A DNA stretch of 64,000 nucleotides from Burkholderia sp. WP9. GTDB lineage: Bacteria; Pseudomonadota; Gammaproteobacteria; Burkholderiales; Burkholderiaceae. Where the stretch lies: the NCBI RefSeq assembly GCF_900104795.1, contig NZ_FNTG01000001.1, forward strand, positions 4,402,001-4,466,000, written 5' to 3'. This document shows, in pieces, positions 57,271 through 64,000 of the stretch. How positions within the stretch are numbered: position 1 is the first letter of the stretch; each line of letters opens with the position of its first letter. Below the pieces are notes generated by a model. That model was not told the DNA's origin, did not search any database, and worked only from the letters and a program-made list of their open reading frames with translations. The position numbers and the translations under genes are program-made.

Positions 57271-58053
57271 GTGGCGGCACGATTGCAAGACAAGGTGGCC
57301 ATTCTGACGGGCGCGGCAAGCGGAATCGGTGAAGCTGTGGCCCGCCGATATCTGGACGAAGGCGCGCGCTGCGTGCTGGTCGACGTAAAGCCGGCAGACA
57401 GTTTCGGCGACGCGCTGCGTGCCGCTTACGGCGAACGCGTGCTGTGCGTGAGCGCTGACGTCACGCGCCGCGAGGATATCCAGCGCATCGTGGCGAGCAC
57501 GCTGGAGCGCTTCGGCCAGGTCGACATTCTGTTCAACAACGCGGCGCTCTTCGATATGCGCCCGATCCTCGACGAATCCTGGGACGTGTTCGATCGACTC
57601 TTCGCGGTCAACGTGAAGGGCATGTTCTTCCTGATGCAAGCCGTCGCGCAGAAGATGGTCGAGCAGGGCCGTGGCGGCAAGATCATCAATATGTCGTCAC
57701 AAGCCGGCCGGCGTGGCGAGGCGCTCGTCTCGCACTACTGCGCGACCAAGGCGGCCGTGCTCAGCTACACGCAGTCGGCGGCATTGGCGCTCGCGCCGCA
57801 CAAGATCAATGTGAACGGTATCGCGCCGGGCGTCGTCGATACGCCGATGTGGAACGAAGTCGACGCACTTTTCGCACGCTATGAAAACCGGCCGCTCGGC
57901 GAGAAGAAACGCCTTGTCGGCGAAGCGGTGCCGCTCGGCCGCATGGGCGTGCCGGACGATCTGACCGGCGCCGCCCTGTTTCTCGCGTCGGCGGATGCCG
58001 ACTACATCACCGCGCAAACCCTGAACGTGGACGGCGGCAACTGGATGAGCTGA
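57271..58053 (+). CDS. Short-chain dehydrogenase, polyol (sorbitol/L-iditol type) dehydrogenase
   Basis: This NAD-dependent SDR oxidises a polyol to a ketose. The 260-residue protein starts at GTG 57271, with GGAGA 6-10 bases upstream. It has the Rossmann loop TGAASGIGEAVA (residues 13-24), NNAAL, the catalytic Y156 and K160 (SHYCATK) and the C-terminal QTLNVDGGNWMS. The length and sequence resemble the sorbitol dehydrogenase SmoS. It leads the polyol transporter operon (72 bases before the binding-protein gene). The upstream in-frame ATG at 57208 lacks family similarity. Confidence 0.88.
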   Translation: MAARLQDKVAILTGAASGIGEAVARRYLDEGARCVLVDVKPADSFGDALRAAYGERVLCVSADVTRREDIQRIVASTLERFGQVDILFNNAALFDMRPILDESWDVFDRLFAVNVKGMFFLMQAVAQKMVEQGRGGKIINMSSQAGRRGEALVSHYCATKAAVLSYTQSAALALAPHKINVNGIAPGVVDTPMWNEVDALFARYENRPLGEKKRLVGEAVPLGRMGVPDDLTGAALFLASADADYITAQTLNVDGGNWMS

Positions 58054-58125
58054 GTCCGCGCCGTTCATCGTCATTTTCGTAGAACAAACGCTGCACTACA
58101 TAACGTACGAGAAAGGAGACAACAC

Positions 58126-59448
58126 ATGAAGCCAGCTCTCAAATCCACGCTAAAGGCGGTCAGTGCCGGCGCTGTCGCATGCTTTGCATTGAGCGCGTCG
58201 GCGGCCACGGTGACGATCGCCACGCTGAACAATCCGGACATGATCGAGCTGAAGAAGCTCTCGCCCGCATTCGAAAAGGCGAATCCGGACATCAAGCTGA
58301 ACTGGGTGATTCTCGAAGAAAACGTGCTGCGTCAGCGCGCCACCACCGACATCACGACCGGCAGCGGCCAGTTCGACGTGATGACGATCGGCGCGTACGA
58401 AACGCCGCAATGGGGCAAGCGCGGCTGGCTCACGCCGCTCACCAATCTGCCCGCCGATTACGATCTGAACGACGTCGTGAAGACGGCCCGCGACGGCCTC
58501 TCGAGCGGCGGCCAGTTGTATGCGCTGCCGTTCTACGTCGAAAGCTCGATGACGTATTACCGCAAGGACCTGTTCGCGGCCAAGGGCCTGAAGATGCCCG
58601 ATCAGCCCACCTACGACCAGATCGCGCAATTCGCCGACAAGCTCACCGACAAGGCCAACGGCATGTACGGCATCTGCCTGCGCGGCAAGGCGGGCTGGGG
58701 CGAGAACATGGCCTACGGCACGACGGTGGTGAACACGTTCGGCGGCCGCTGGTTCGACGAGAAGTGGAACGCGCAGCTCACCTCGCCGGAATGGAAGAAG
58801 GCGATCACGTTCTATGTCGATCTGCTGAAGAAAGACGGCCCTCCGGGAGCGAGCTCGAACGGCTTCAACGAGAACCTCACGCTGATGTCGTCCGGCAAGT
58901 GTGCAATGTGGATCGACGCGACGGTCGCTGCCGGCATGCTCTATAACAAGCAGCAGTCGCAGATCGCCGACAAGGTCGGGTTCGCCGCGGCGCCGATCGC
59001 GGTCACGCCAAAGGGCTCGCACTGGCTGTGGGCCTGGGCGCTGGCGATTCCGAAGTCGTCGAAGCAGGCTGACGCGGCGAAGAAGTTCATCACGTGGGCC
59101 ACGTCGAAGGAGTACATCGAACTGGTTGCGAAGGACGAAGGCTGGGCCTCGGTGCCGCCGGGAACGCGTCAATCCACCTACGCTCGCCCCGAGTACAAGC
59201 AGGCAGCACCGTTCGGCGACTTCGTGCTGAAGGCGATCGAAACGGCGGATCCGGAGCATCCGACGCTCAAGCCGGTGCCGTACACCGGTGTGCAGTTCGT
59301 CGGGATTCCTGAGTTCCAGTCGTTTGGCACCGTGGTCGGTCAGAGCATCTCCGGCGCGATTGCCGGTCAGATGACGGTCGACCAGGCGCTGGCAGCGGGC
59401 AACGCCACGGCGGATCGCGCCGTGAAGCAGGCCGGCTACCAGAAGTAA
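58126..59448 (+). CDS. Polyol ABC transporter substrate-binding protein (SmoE-like)
   Basis: The 440-residue periplasmic protein is the high-affinity receptor of a sorbitol/mannitol-type importer. Its signal peptide (basic start, then AVSAGAVACFALSASA) is cut before ATVTIATLNN. The mature protein has the CUT1-family pattern, with AFEKANPDIKLNWVILEENV, YGICLRGKAGWGENMAY and WLWAWALAIPKSSKQADAAKKF. These fit the SmoE/MtlE group rather than maltose-type proteins. It ends 164 bases before the first permease gene; the gap holds a perfect hairpin, and AAAGGAG precedes the ATG. Confidence 0.9.
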   Translation: MKPALKSTLKAVSAGAVACFALSASAATVTIATLNNPDMIELKKLSPAFEKANPDIKLNWVILEENVLRQRATTDITTGSGQFDVMTIGAYETPQWGKRGWLTPLTNLPADYDLNDVVKTARDGLSSGGQLYALPFYVESSMTYYRKDLFAAKGLKMPDQPTYDQIAQFADKLTDKANGMYGICLRGKAGWGENMAYGTTVVNTFGGRWFDEKWNAQLTSPEWKKAITFYVDLLKKDGPPGASSNGFNENLTLMSSGKCAMWIDATVAAGMLYNKQQSQIADKVGFAAAPIAVTPKGSHWLWAWALAIPKSSKQADAAKKFITWATSKEYIELVAKDEGWASVPPGTRQSTYARPEYKQAAPFGDFVLKAIETADPEHPTLKPVPYTGVQFVGIPEFQSFGTVVGQSISGAIAGQMTVDQALAAGNATADRAVKQAGYQK

Positions 59449-59471
59449 GCCACGAGCGTTACGTGGCACGC

Positions 59472-59495
59472 GCCGGCTGACGCCCGTCAGCCGGC
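59472..59495 (+). other. Perfect hairpin between the binding-protein and permease genes
   Basis: GCCGGCTGAC (59472-59481) and GTCAGCCGGC (59486-59495) form a 10-bp stem with a 4-base loop, 24 bases after the binding-protein stop. No T-run follows. Such hairpins after periplasmic-receptor genes protect that part of the mRNA and lower permease expression, as known for malE-malF. Confidence 0.65.
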
Positions 59496-59612
59496 CCACG
59501 CAGCACAGCGGGCCGTTTCCGCCGCGCGGGCGCCGCGACATCGCAGGGTGTCGCTGCGGTTTTCATGCGGCTTCAGGCGGCGGCCCGCGCATTACCGAAC
59601 AGGTGGTCAATC

Positions 59613-60548
59613 ATGCGTCCTTTGCGCCTACCTCTCATGCATGCCCATCCCCAGACAGAAAAAGAACGCGAAACTCGCAAAGCCAACTCCGCCCGCTGGC
59701 TAGTCTCGCCTTCGGTTGCCGTGCTGGTGCTGTGGATGGCGATTCCACTCGCGATGACGATCTGGTTTTCGTTCTCGCGCTACAACCTGTTGAACCCGGA
59801 TCTCAAAGGCTTCGCGGGTTTCGACAACTATAAGTATCTTGCCAGCGATCCGTCGTTCGGACCTTCGATCGGACACACGCTCGAACTGATCATCTCGGTC
59901 CTCGTGATCACGGTGGTCGGCGGCGTGCTGATGGCGATTCTGTTCGACCGCAAGTTCTACGGGCAAGGGATCGCGCGGCTGCTCGCCATCGCGCCGTTCT
60001 TCGTGATGCCGACCGTGAGCGCGCTGATCTGGAAGAACATGATCCTGCATCCGGTGTATGGCCTGATCGCGCAGGGCATGCGCGCCATGGGCATGCAGCC
60101 GATCGACTGGTTCGCCGAATATCCGCTGACAGCGGTGATCATGATCGTGGCGTGGCAGTGGCTGCCGTTTGCGTTCCTGATTCTGTTCACGGCGATCCAG
60201 TCGCTCGATCAGGAGCAGAAGGAAGCGGCGCGGATCGACGGAGCGGGTCCGTTCTCGATGTTCTTCTATATCACGCTGCCACACCTGAAAAGGGCGATTG
60301 CGGTGGTGGTGATGATGGAAACCATTTTCCTGCTGTCGATCTTCGCCGAAATCTATACGACCACGGGCGGCGGTCCGGGCACCGCGACCACCAACCTGTC
60401 GTACCTGATCTATTCGCTGGGCCTGCAACAGTTCGACGTCGGTCTCGCGTCGGCGGGCGGCATTCTCGCTGTCGTGCTGGCCAATATCGTGTCGTTCTTC
60501 CTTGTGCGGATGCTCGCGAAGAACCTGAAAGGGGAGTACGAAAAATGA
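59613..60548 (+). CDS. Polyol ABC transporter permease (SmoF/MalF-like)
   Basis: The 311-residue inner-membrane protein has six predicted helices and the binding-protein-dependent transport motif EAARIDGAGPFSMFFYITLP near residue 220, the cytoplasmic loop that contacts the ATPase. The N-terminus is Met/Arg/Leu/Pro- and then polar-rich, followed by LVSPSVAVLVLWMAIPLAMT. I chose the ATG at 59613 because of AGGTGG upstream; ATGs at 59565 and 59637 are alternatives. The stop overlaps the next permease gene (ATGA, 60545-60548). Confidence 0.9.
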   Translation: MRPLRLPLMHAHPQTEKERETRKANSARWLVSPSVAVLVLWMAIPLAMTIWFSFSRYNLLNPDLKGFAGFDNYKYLASDPSFGPSIGHTLELIISVLVITVVGGVLMAILFDRKFYGQGIARLLAIAPFFVMPTVSALIWKNMILHPVYGLIAQGMRAMGMQPIDWFAEYPLTAVIMIVAWQWLPFAFLILFTAIQSLDQEQKEAARIDGAGPFSMFFYITLPHLKRAIAVVVMMETIFLLSIFAEIYTTTGGGPGTATTNLSYLIYSLGLQQFDVGLASAGGILAVVLANIVSFFLVRMLAKNLKGEYEK

Positions 60549-61420
60549 GCCAGGTTGCCTCTACCCCGGTGTCGAGCACGACACCCATGACCGTGCCGGC
60601 CAAGTCGCCGTTCGCCGCGATTCGCCGCGGCATCCCCGGCGTGATCGCTTGGCTCGTCGCGTTGCTGCTGTTCTTTCCGATCTTCTGGATGACGATCACT
60701 GCGTTCAAGACGGAGCAGCAAGCCTATTCGTCATCGCTGTTTTTCATCCCGACGCTCGATAGCTTCCGCGAGGTGTTCGCGCGCAGCAATTATTTTTCGT
60801 TCGCGTTGAATTCGGTGCTGATCTCGGCGGGCGTGACGATTCTGTGCCTGATACTCGCCGTGCCGGCTGCGTATGCGATGGCGTTTTTCCCGACCCGCCG
60901 CACACAGAAAGTGCTGCTGTGGATGCTCTCGACCAAGATGATGCCGTCGGTCGGCGTGCTGGTGCCGATTTATCTGCTGTGGAAAAACAGCGGCATGCTC
61001 GATACGGTATCCGGTCTCGTGATCGTCTACACGCTCATCAACCTGCCGATCGCGGTGTGGATGTCGTTCACGTACTTCGCCGAAATTCCGCGCGACATTC
61101 TCGAAGCCGGGCGGATCGACGGCGCCGCGACGTGGCAGGAAATCGTGTATCTGCTGATGCCCATGTCGCTGCCGGGACTGGCTTCCACTGCGCTGCTCCT
61201 CGTGATCCTGTCGTGGAACGAAGCGTTCTGGAGCATCAACCTGTCGAGTTCGAACGCCGCGCCGCTGACTGTGTTCATCGCCTCGTATTCGAGTCCTGAG
61301 GGCTTGTTCTGGGCCAAGCTGTCCGCCGCTTCGCTGCTGGCGGTCGCGCCGATTCTGATTGTCGGCTGGCTGTCGCAGAAGCAACTGGTGCGCGGCCTCA
61401 CGTTCGGGGCGGTCAAATGA
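60545..61420 (+). CDS. Polyol ABC transporter permease (SmoG/MalG-like)
   Basis: The 291-residue inner-membrane partner has six helices. The ATPase-contact loop EAGRIDGAATWQEIVYLLMP lies near residue 190. The N-terminal 30 residues are Thr/Pro-rich and cytoplasmic. It overlaps the upstream permease gene by four bases and the downstream HAD gene by four bases (ATGA at 61417-61420), showing tight translational coupling through the operon. GGGGAG precedes the ATG. Confidence 0.92.
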   Translation: MSQVASTPVSSTTPMTVPAKSPFAAIRRGIPGVIAWLVALLLFFPIFWMTITAFKTEQQAYSSSLFFIPTLDSFREVFARSNYFSFALNSVLISAGVTILCLILAVPAAYAMAFFPTRRTQKVLLWMLSTKMMPSVGVLVPIYLLWKNSGMLDTVSGLVIVYTLINLPIAVWMSFTYFAEIPRDILEAGRIDGAATWQEIVYLLMPMSLPGLASTALLLVILSWNEAFWSINLSSSNAAPLTVFIASYSSPEGLFWAKLSAASLLAVAPILIVGWLSQKQLVRGLTFGAVK

Positions 61421-62130
61421 CGTCAGGCACGAGTGGAAGCACGGCGGTCGGCAATTTCGCGCTGATCTGCGATTGCGATGGCGTGCTGATCGACAGCGAA
61501 GCCGTGGCGGCGCGCATGCTGGTGCGCGAACTCGAAACGCTGTGGCCCGGCACCGATGTCGAACCGGTGGTGCTGCCGTTGCTCGGACTACGCATCGAGA
61601 AAGTGCTGCAAGGCACCGCCGCGCAACTCGGCAGAAGCCTCACGCTCGAGGATATCGATGCGATCCGCCGCGCGGTGGAAGCGGCGGCGATGCAGGCACC
61701 GACGGTCGACGGTATTGAAGCCGCATTGGCTCAGGTGCCGCTCACCAAAGGTTGCGCGAGCAACAGCTTCCGCCCGTATGTGGAATCGGTGCTGGCGCGC
61801 ACGGGCCTCGTGAGGTTTTTCGGCGATCGCCTGTTTTGCGCCGATACGGTGCCGAATCCGAAGCCCGCGCCCGATGTTTATCTGGCGGCGGCGAGGGGGC
61901 TCGGCCTCGCGCCCTCGTGGTGCCTCGTGGTGGAGGACAGCGTCACGGGCGTGACGGCGGCGAGCGCGGCGGGTATGGCGGTGCTCGGTTTCATCGGCGG
62001 CGGTCATGCGAGCGATGCGCAGATCGACAAGCTCCATGCGGCGGGCGCGCGTCACGTATTCGACGACATGCAGCAACTGCCGGAACTGGTCGCGCAATGG
62101 ACGCTGAGCGTGACGGCCGCCGCGCCGTAA
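61417..62130 (+). CDS. HAD-family hydrolase (beta-phosphoglucomutase-like subgroup)
   Basis: The 237-residue HAD protein has motif I with D19 and D21 ([12 protein letters not shown]), motif II near KGCASNSF, the motif III lysine in [17 protein letters not shown] and the acidic motif IV ([12 protein letters not shown]). The helical cap of subfamily IA fits sugar-phosphate phosphatases and mutases. It is embedded and translationally coupled in the polyol operon, and such genes recur in mannitol/sorbitol clusters. A phosphatase acting on a polyol phosphate or a damaged sugar phosphate is likely, but the substrate is unknown. Confidence 0.85.
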   Translation: MTSGTSGSTAVGNFALICDCDGVLIDSEAVAARMLVRELETLWPGTDVEPVVLPLLGLRIEKVLQGTAAQLGRSLTLEDIDAIRRAVEAAAMQAPTVDGIEAALAQVPLTKGCASNSFRPYVESVLARTGLVRFFGDRLFCADTVPNPKPAPDVYLAAARGLGLAPSWCLVVEDSVTGVTAASAAGMAVLGFIGGGHASDAQIDKLHAAGARHVFDDMQQLPELVAQWTLSVTAAAP

Positions 62131-62249
62131 ACGGCATACGTGGCACGGGAAAGGGCGGCACCGGGATACGAATCAACGCGGCAGCCTGGGGAAATTCAGG
62201 CAACCGAAGCAACGGACAAGCAACACATAGCATTACACGGAGACACATC

Positions 62250-63359
62250 ATGGCAAGCGTAACTCTGCGCAACATCCGGAAGGCGTACGACGACAACGAA
62301 GTGATGCGCGACATCAACCTCGATATCGCCGACGGCGAGTTCGTCGTGTTCGTGGGCCCGAGCGGTTGCGGTAAATCAACGCTGATGCGGATGATCGCCG
62401 GCCTCGAAGATATCAGCGGCGGCGATCTGACCATCGACGGCATGCGCGTGAACGACGTGGCGCCCGCCAAGCGCGGGATCGCGATGGTGTTCCAGTCGTA
62501 CGCGCTATATCCGCACATGACGCTCTACGACAACATGGCGTTCGGCCTGAAACTCGCCGGCACCAAGAAGCCGGAAATCGACGCGGCCGTGCGCAACGCG
62601 GCGAAGATCCTGCACATCGACCATCTGCTCGACCGCAAGCCGAAGCAGTTGTCCGGCGGACAGCGTCAGCGCGTGGCGATCGGCCGCGCGATCACGCGCA
62701 AGCCGAAAGTGTTCCTGTTCGACGAACCGCTGTCGAATCTCGACGCCGCGTTGCGCGTGAAGATGCGCCTCGAATTCGCGCGTCTGCATGACGAACTGAA
62801 GACCACGATGATCTACGTGACGCACGATCAGGTCGAAGCCATGACGCTGGCGGACAAAATCGTCGTGCTGTCGGCGGGCAATCTGGAGCAGGTCGGCAGC
62901 CCGACCATGCTGTATCACGCGCCCGCCAACCGTTTCGTGGCGGGATTCATCGGTTCGCCGAAGATGAATTTCATGGAAGGTGTCGTGCAGTCGGTCACGC
63001 ATGACGGTGTCACGGTGCGCTATGAAACCGGCGAAACCCAGCGCGTCGCGGTGGAACCGGCCGCGGTCAAACAGGGCGACAAGGTGACGGTCGGCATTCG
63101 CCCCGAGCATCTGCATGTCGGCATGGCCGAGGACGGCGTTTCGGCCCGCACCATGGCGGTCGAATCGCTCGGCGACGCGGCGTATCTGTATGCAGAGTCG
63201 AGCGTTGCGCCGGACGGGCTGATCGCGCGGATTCCGCCGCTCGAGCGGCATACCAAGGGCGAGACCCAAAAACTCGGCGCGACGCCGGAGCATTGCCATT
63301 TGTTCGACAGCGCGGGGAAAGCATTCCAGCGCAAGATCGTCGAAGTGCTGGCCGCGTAA
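62250..63359 (+). CDS. Polyol ABC transporter ATP-binding protein (SmoK/UgpC-like)
   Basis: The 369-residue CUT1-type ATPase energises the permease pair. Walker [10 protein letters not shown] is at residues 36-44, the signature [14 protein letters not shown] near 134, Walker [14 protein letters not shown] and the switch His in [14 protein letters not shown]. The C-terminal TOBE/OB domain (about 240-369) contains GIRPEHLH, typical of MalK/UgpC/SmoK. It starts after 119 bases; CGGAGAC lies upstream of the ATG. The operon ends here with a terminator at 63416. No regulator is encoded next to it in the window. Confidence 0.92.
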   Translation: MASVTLRNIRKAYDDNEVMRDINLDIADGEFVVFVGPSGCGKSTLMRMIAGLEDISGGDLTIDGMRVNDVAPAKRGIAMVFQSYALYPHMTLYDNMAFGLKLAGTKKPEIDAAVRNAAKILHIDHLLDRKPKQLSGGQRQRVAIGRAITRKPKVFLFDEPLSNLDAALRVKMRLEFARLHDELKTTMIYVTHDQVEAMTLADKIVVLSAGNLEQVGSPTMLYHAPANRFVAGFIGSPKMNFMEGVVQSVTHDGVTVRYETGETQRVAVEPAAVKQGDKVTVGIRPEHLHVGMAEDGVSARTMAVESLGDAAYLYAESSVAPDGLIARIPPLERHTKGETQKLGATPEHCHLFDSAGKAFQRKIVEVLAA

Positions 63360-63415
63360 GTTTTCCAAGGGCCGCCTTCTTGCGGCCCTGACTTCCGAAC
63401 GCTGCAACGACTCTG

Positions 63416-63444
63416 TGCCGCGCCCTTCGAGCGCGGCATTTTTT
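63416..63444 (+). terminator. Rho-independent terminator after the polyol operon
   Basis: TGCCGCGC (63416-63423) pairs with GCGCGGCA (63431-63438) and a run of seven T follows. A second hairpin without T-run (AGGGCCGC/GCGGCCCT at 63368-63388) precedes it. The rest of 63360-63636 shows no gene. Confidence 0.85.
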
Positions 63445-63636
63445 TCATCAATAATGCGTGGCTGCGTTGGTCGACAGATCCATCCTGATCAATCGAGTGA
63501 CGCGCAAGCGCTAACGTCCCGCCTATCCCATCTGCTCAACGCAACAGCTCGCCGCATCCGGTCAACCGCGTTTATCGTGATCGTGACGGTCATGTCATGA
63601 ATAGTCATCGCCTCGCGAACGCCTAAAGAAAATAGC

Positions 63637-64000
63637 ATGGGGACTGAAATCTTCTTCCCATCAACAGGCATTCGAGCGAACGTGACCCACTCTCTTCAAG
63701 ATGTTCTTACACCACCGCCACGACGTAAATTCATTGCTGATATCGCCCGGCTCTCGGTGGCTGGAGTCGTGACCGGATGGACGCCGGTTTATCAGATCGC
63801 CGCGCACGCGCAAGGCGCCGCGCCTGTTCCGGCCAATTTTCCCGCCGGTATTCCGCTGTATAAGCAGGCATTCCAGAATTGGAGCGGTGAAATCGCGATA
63901 GCGGACGTCTGGACAGCATCGCCCGACACGCCCGCTGCTGTCGTCACGATTGTCAATTGGGCGCGCGCGAACGGATATCGCATCAGGCCGCGCGGCTATA
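63637..64000 (+). CDS. FAD-dependent oxidoreductase, cholesterol oxidase-like (5' part only)
   Basis: The gene runs off the right edge; 121 codons are present. From the ATG at 63637 the protein reads MGTEIFFPSTGIRANVTHSL, then a twin-arginine signal (PPPRRKFIADIARLSVAG with a hydrophobic stretch to about AAHAQG). The mature start, NFPAGIPLYKQAFQNWSGE and TIVNWARANGYRIRPRGY, is the opening of the VAO-type FAD-binding domain. The pattern is that of the class II (covalent-flavin) cholesterol oxidases of Burkholderia/Brevibacterium. A GTG at 63682 is a possible alternative start. Substrate and completeness cannot be judged here. Confidence 0.75.
   Translation, partial: MGTEIFFPSTGIRANVTHSLQDVLTPPPRRKFIADIARLSVAGVVTGWTPVYQIAAHAQGAAPVPANFPAGIPLYKQAFQNWSGEIAIADVWTASPDTPAAVVTIVNWARANGYRIRPRGY

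Overview
This 64 kb window is GC-rich chromosomal DNA whose gene content and order (recA-recX-DUF2889-sucCD-terC-pilin-pglL; waaF-zinc finger-ilvE; pgk-pyk-fba-purC-purE-purK) point to Burkholderia sensu lato, most probably Paraburkholderia. This is judged from family knowledge and synteny, not from a database search. It is mostly conserved housekeeping sequence with one small foreign-looking insert.

Layout. 0-8.7 kb: LexA-boxed recA with recX, a DUF2889 gene translationally coupled to sucC, sucD, a TerC-family membrane protein, and a type IV pilin-like gene beside a PglL-type O-oligosaccharyltransferase. 8.74-11.26 kb: a compact island of lower GC. It lies between a displaced 3' fragment of moaC and the 3' end of the intact moaC, which looks like an att duplication. 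It carries a two-gene cassette of small membrane proteins, a small secreted protein and a possible PD-(D/E)XK nuclease-like protein, with no visible integrase. 11.9-19.9 kb: BepA-like M48 protease, an uncharacterised protein with a YheT hydrolase, an NTF2-like protein, waaF, a zinc-finger protein, ilvE and a divergent azlCD exporter pair.

20-28.7 kb: lower glycolysis (pgk, pyk, fba) followed by purC, purE, purK and a Sua5/TsaC-type gene. 28.7-33 kb: GDSL lipoprotein esterase, sterol-desaturase-like protein and PBP4 (dacB). 33-37 kb: an OmpR-family two-component system next to a DegP-type protease whose promoter region holds a match to the PmrA/QseB box. 37-41 kb: small exported protein, DUF427, CoxG-like, GlxA-like regulator and isochorismatase-like genes. 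41-48 kb: an AcrR/BpeR-type TetR repressor divergent from a complete RND efflux operon, with an AcrR-like palindrome lying between the -35 and -10 of the efflux promoter.

48-57 kb: NCS2 nucleobase permease, xylulokinase, glutathione-dependent formaldehyde oxidation (frmA-fghA), and a zur-znuA-znuC-znuB metal-uptake operon whose ATPase has a histidine-rich tail. 57-63.4 kb: a polyol (sorbitol/mannitol-type) dehydrogenase and ABC transporter operon; xylB about 6 kb upstream would act on the ketose product. The last 360 bases begin a Tat-exported flavin oxidase resembling the VAO-fold cholesterol oxidases and run off the end.

No rRNA, tRNA, CRISPR array, transposase or phage gene was seen. The strongest leads for something new are the moaC-flanked mini-island and its cassettes, and the PmrA-type box in front of degP.
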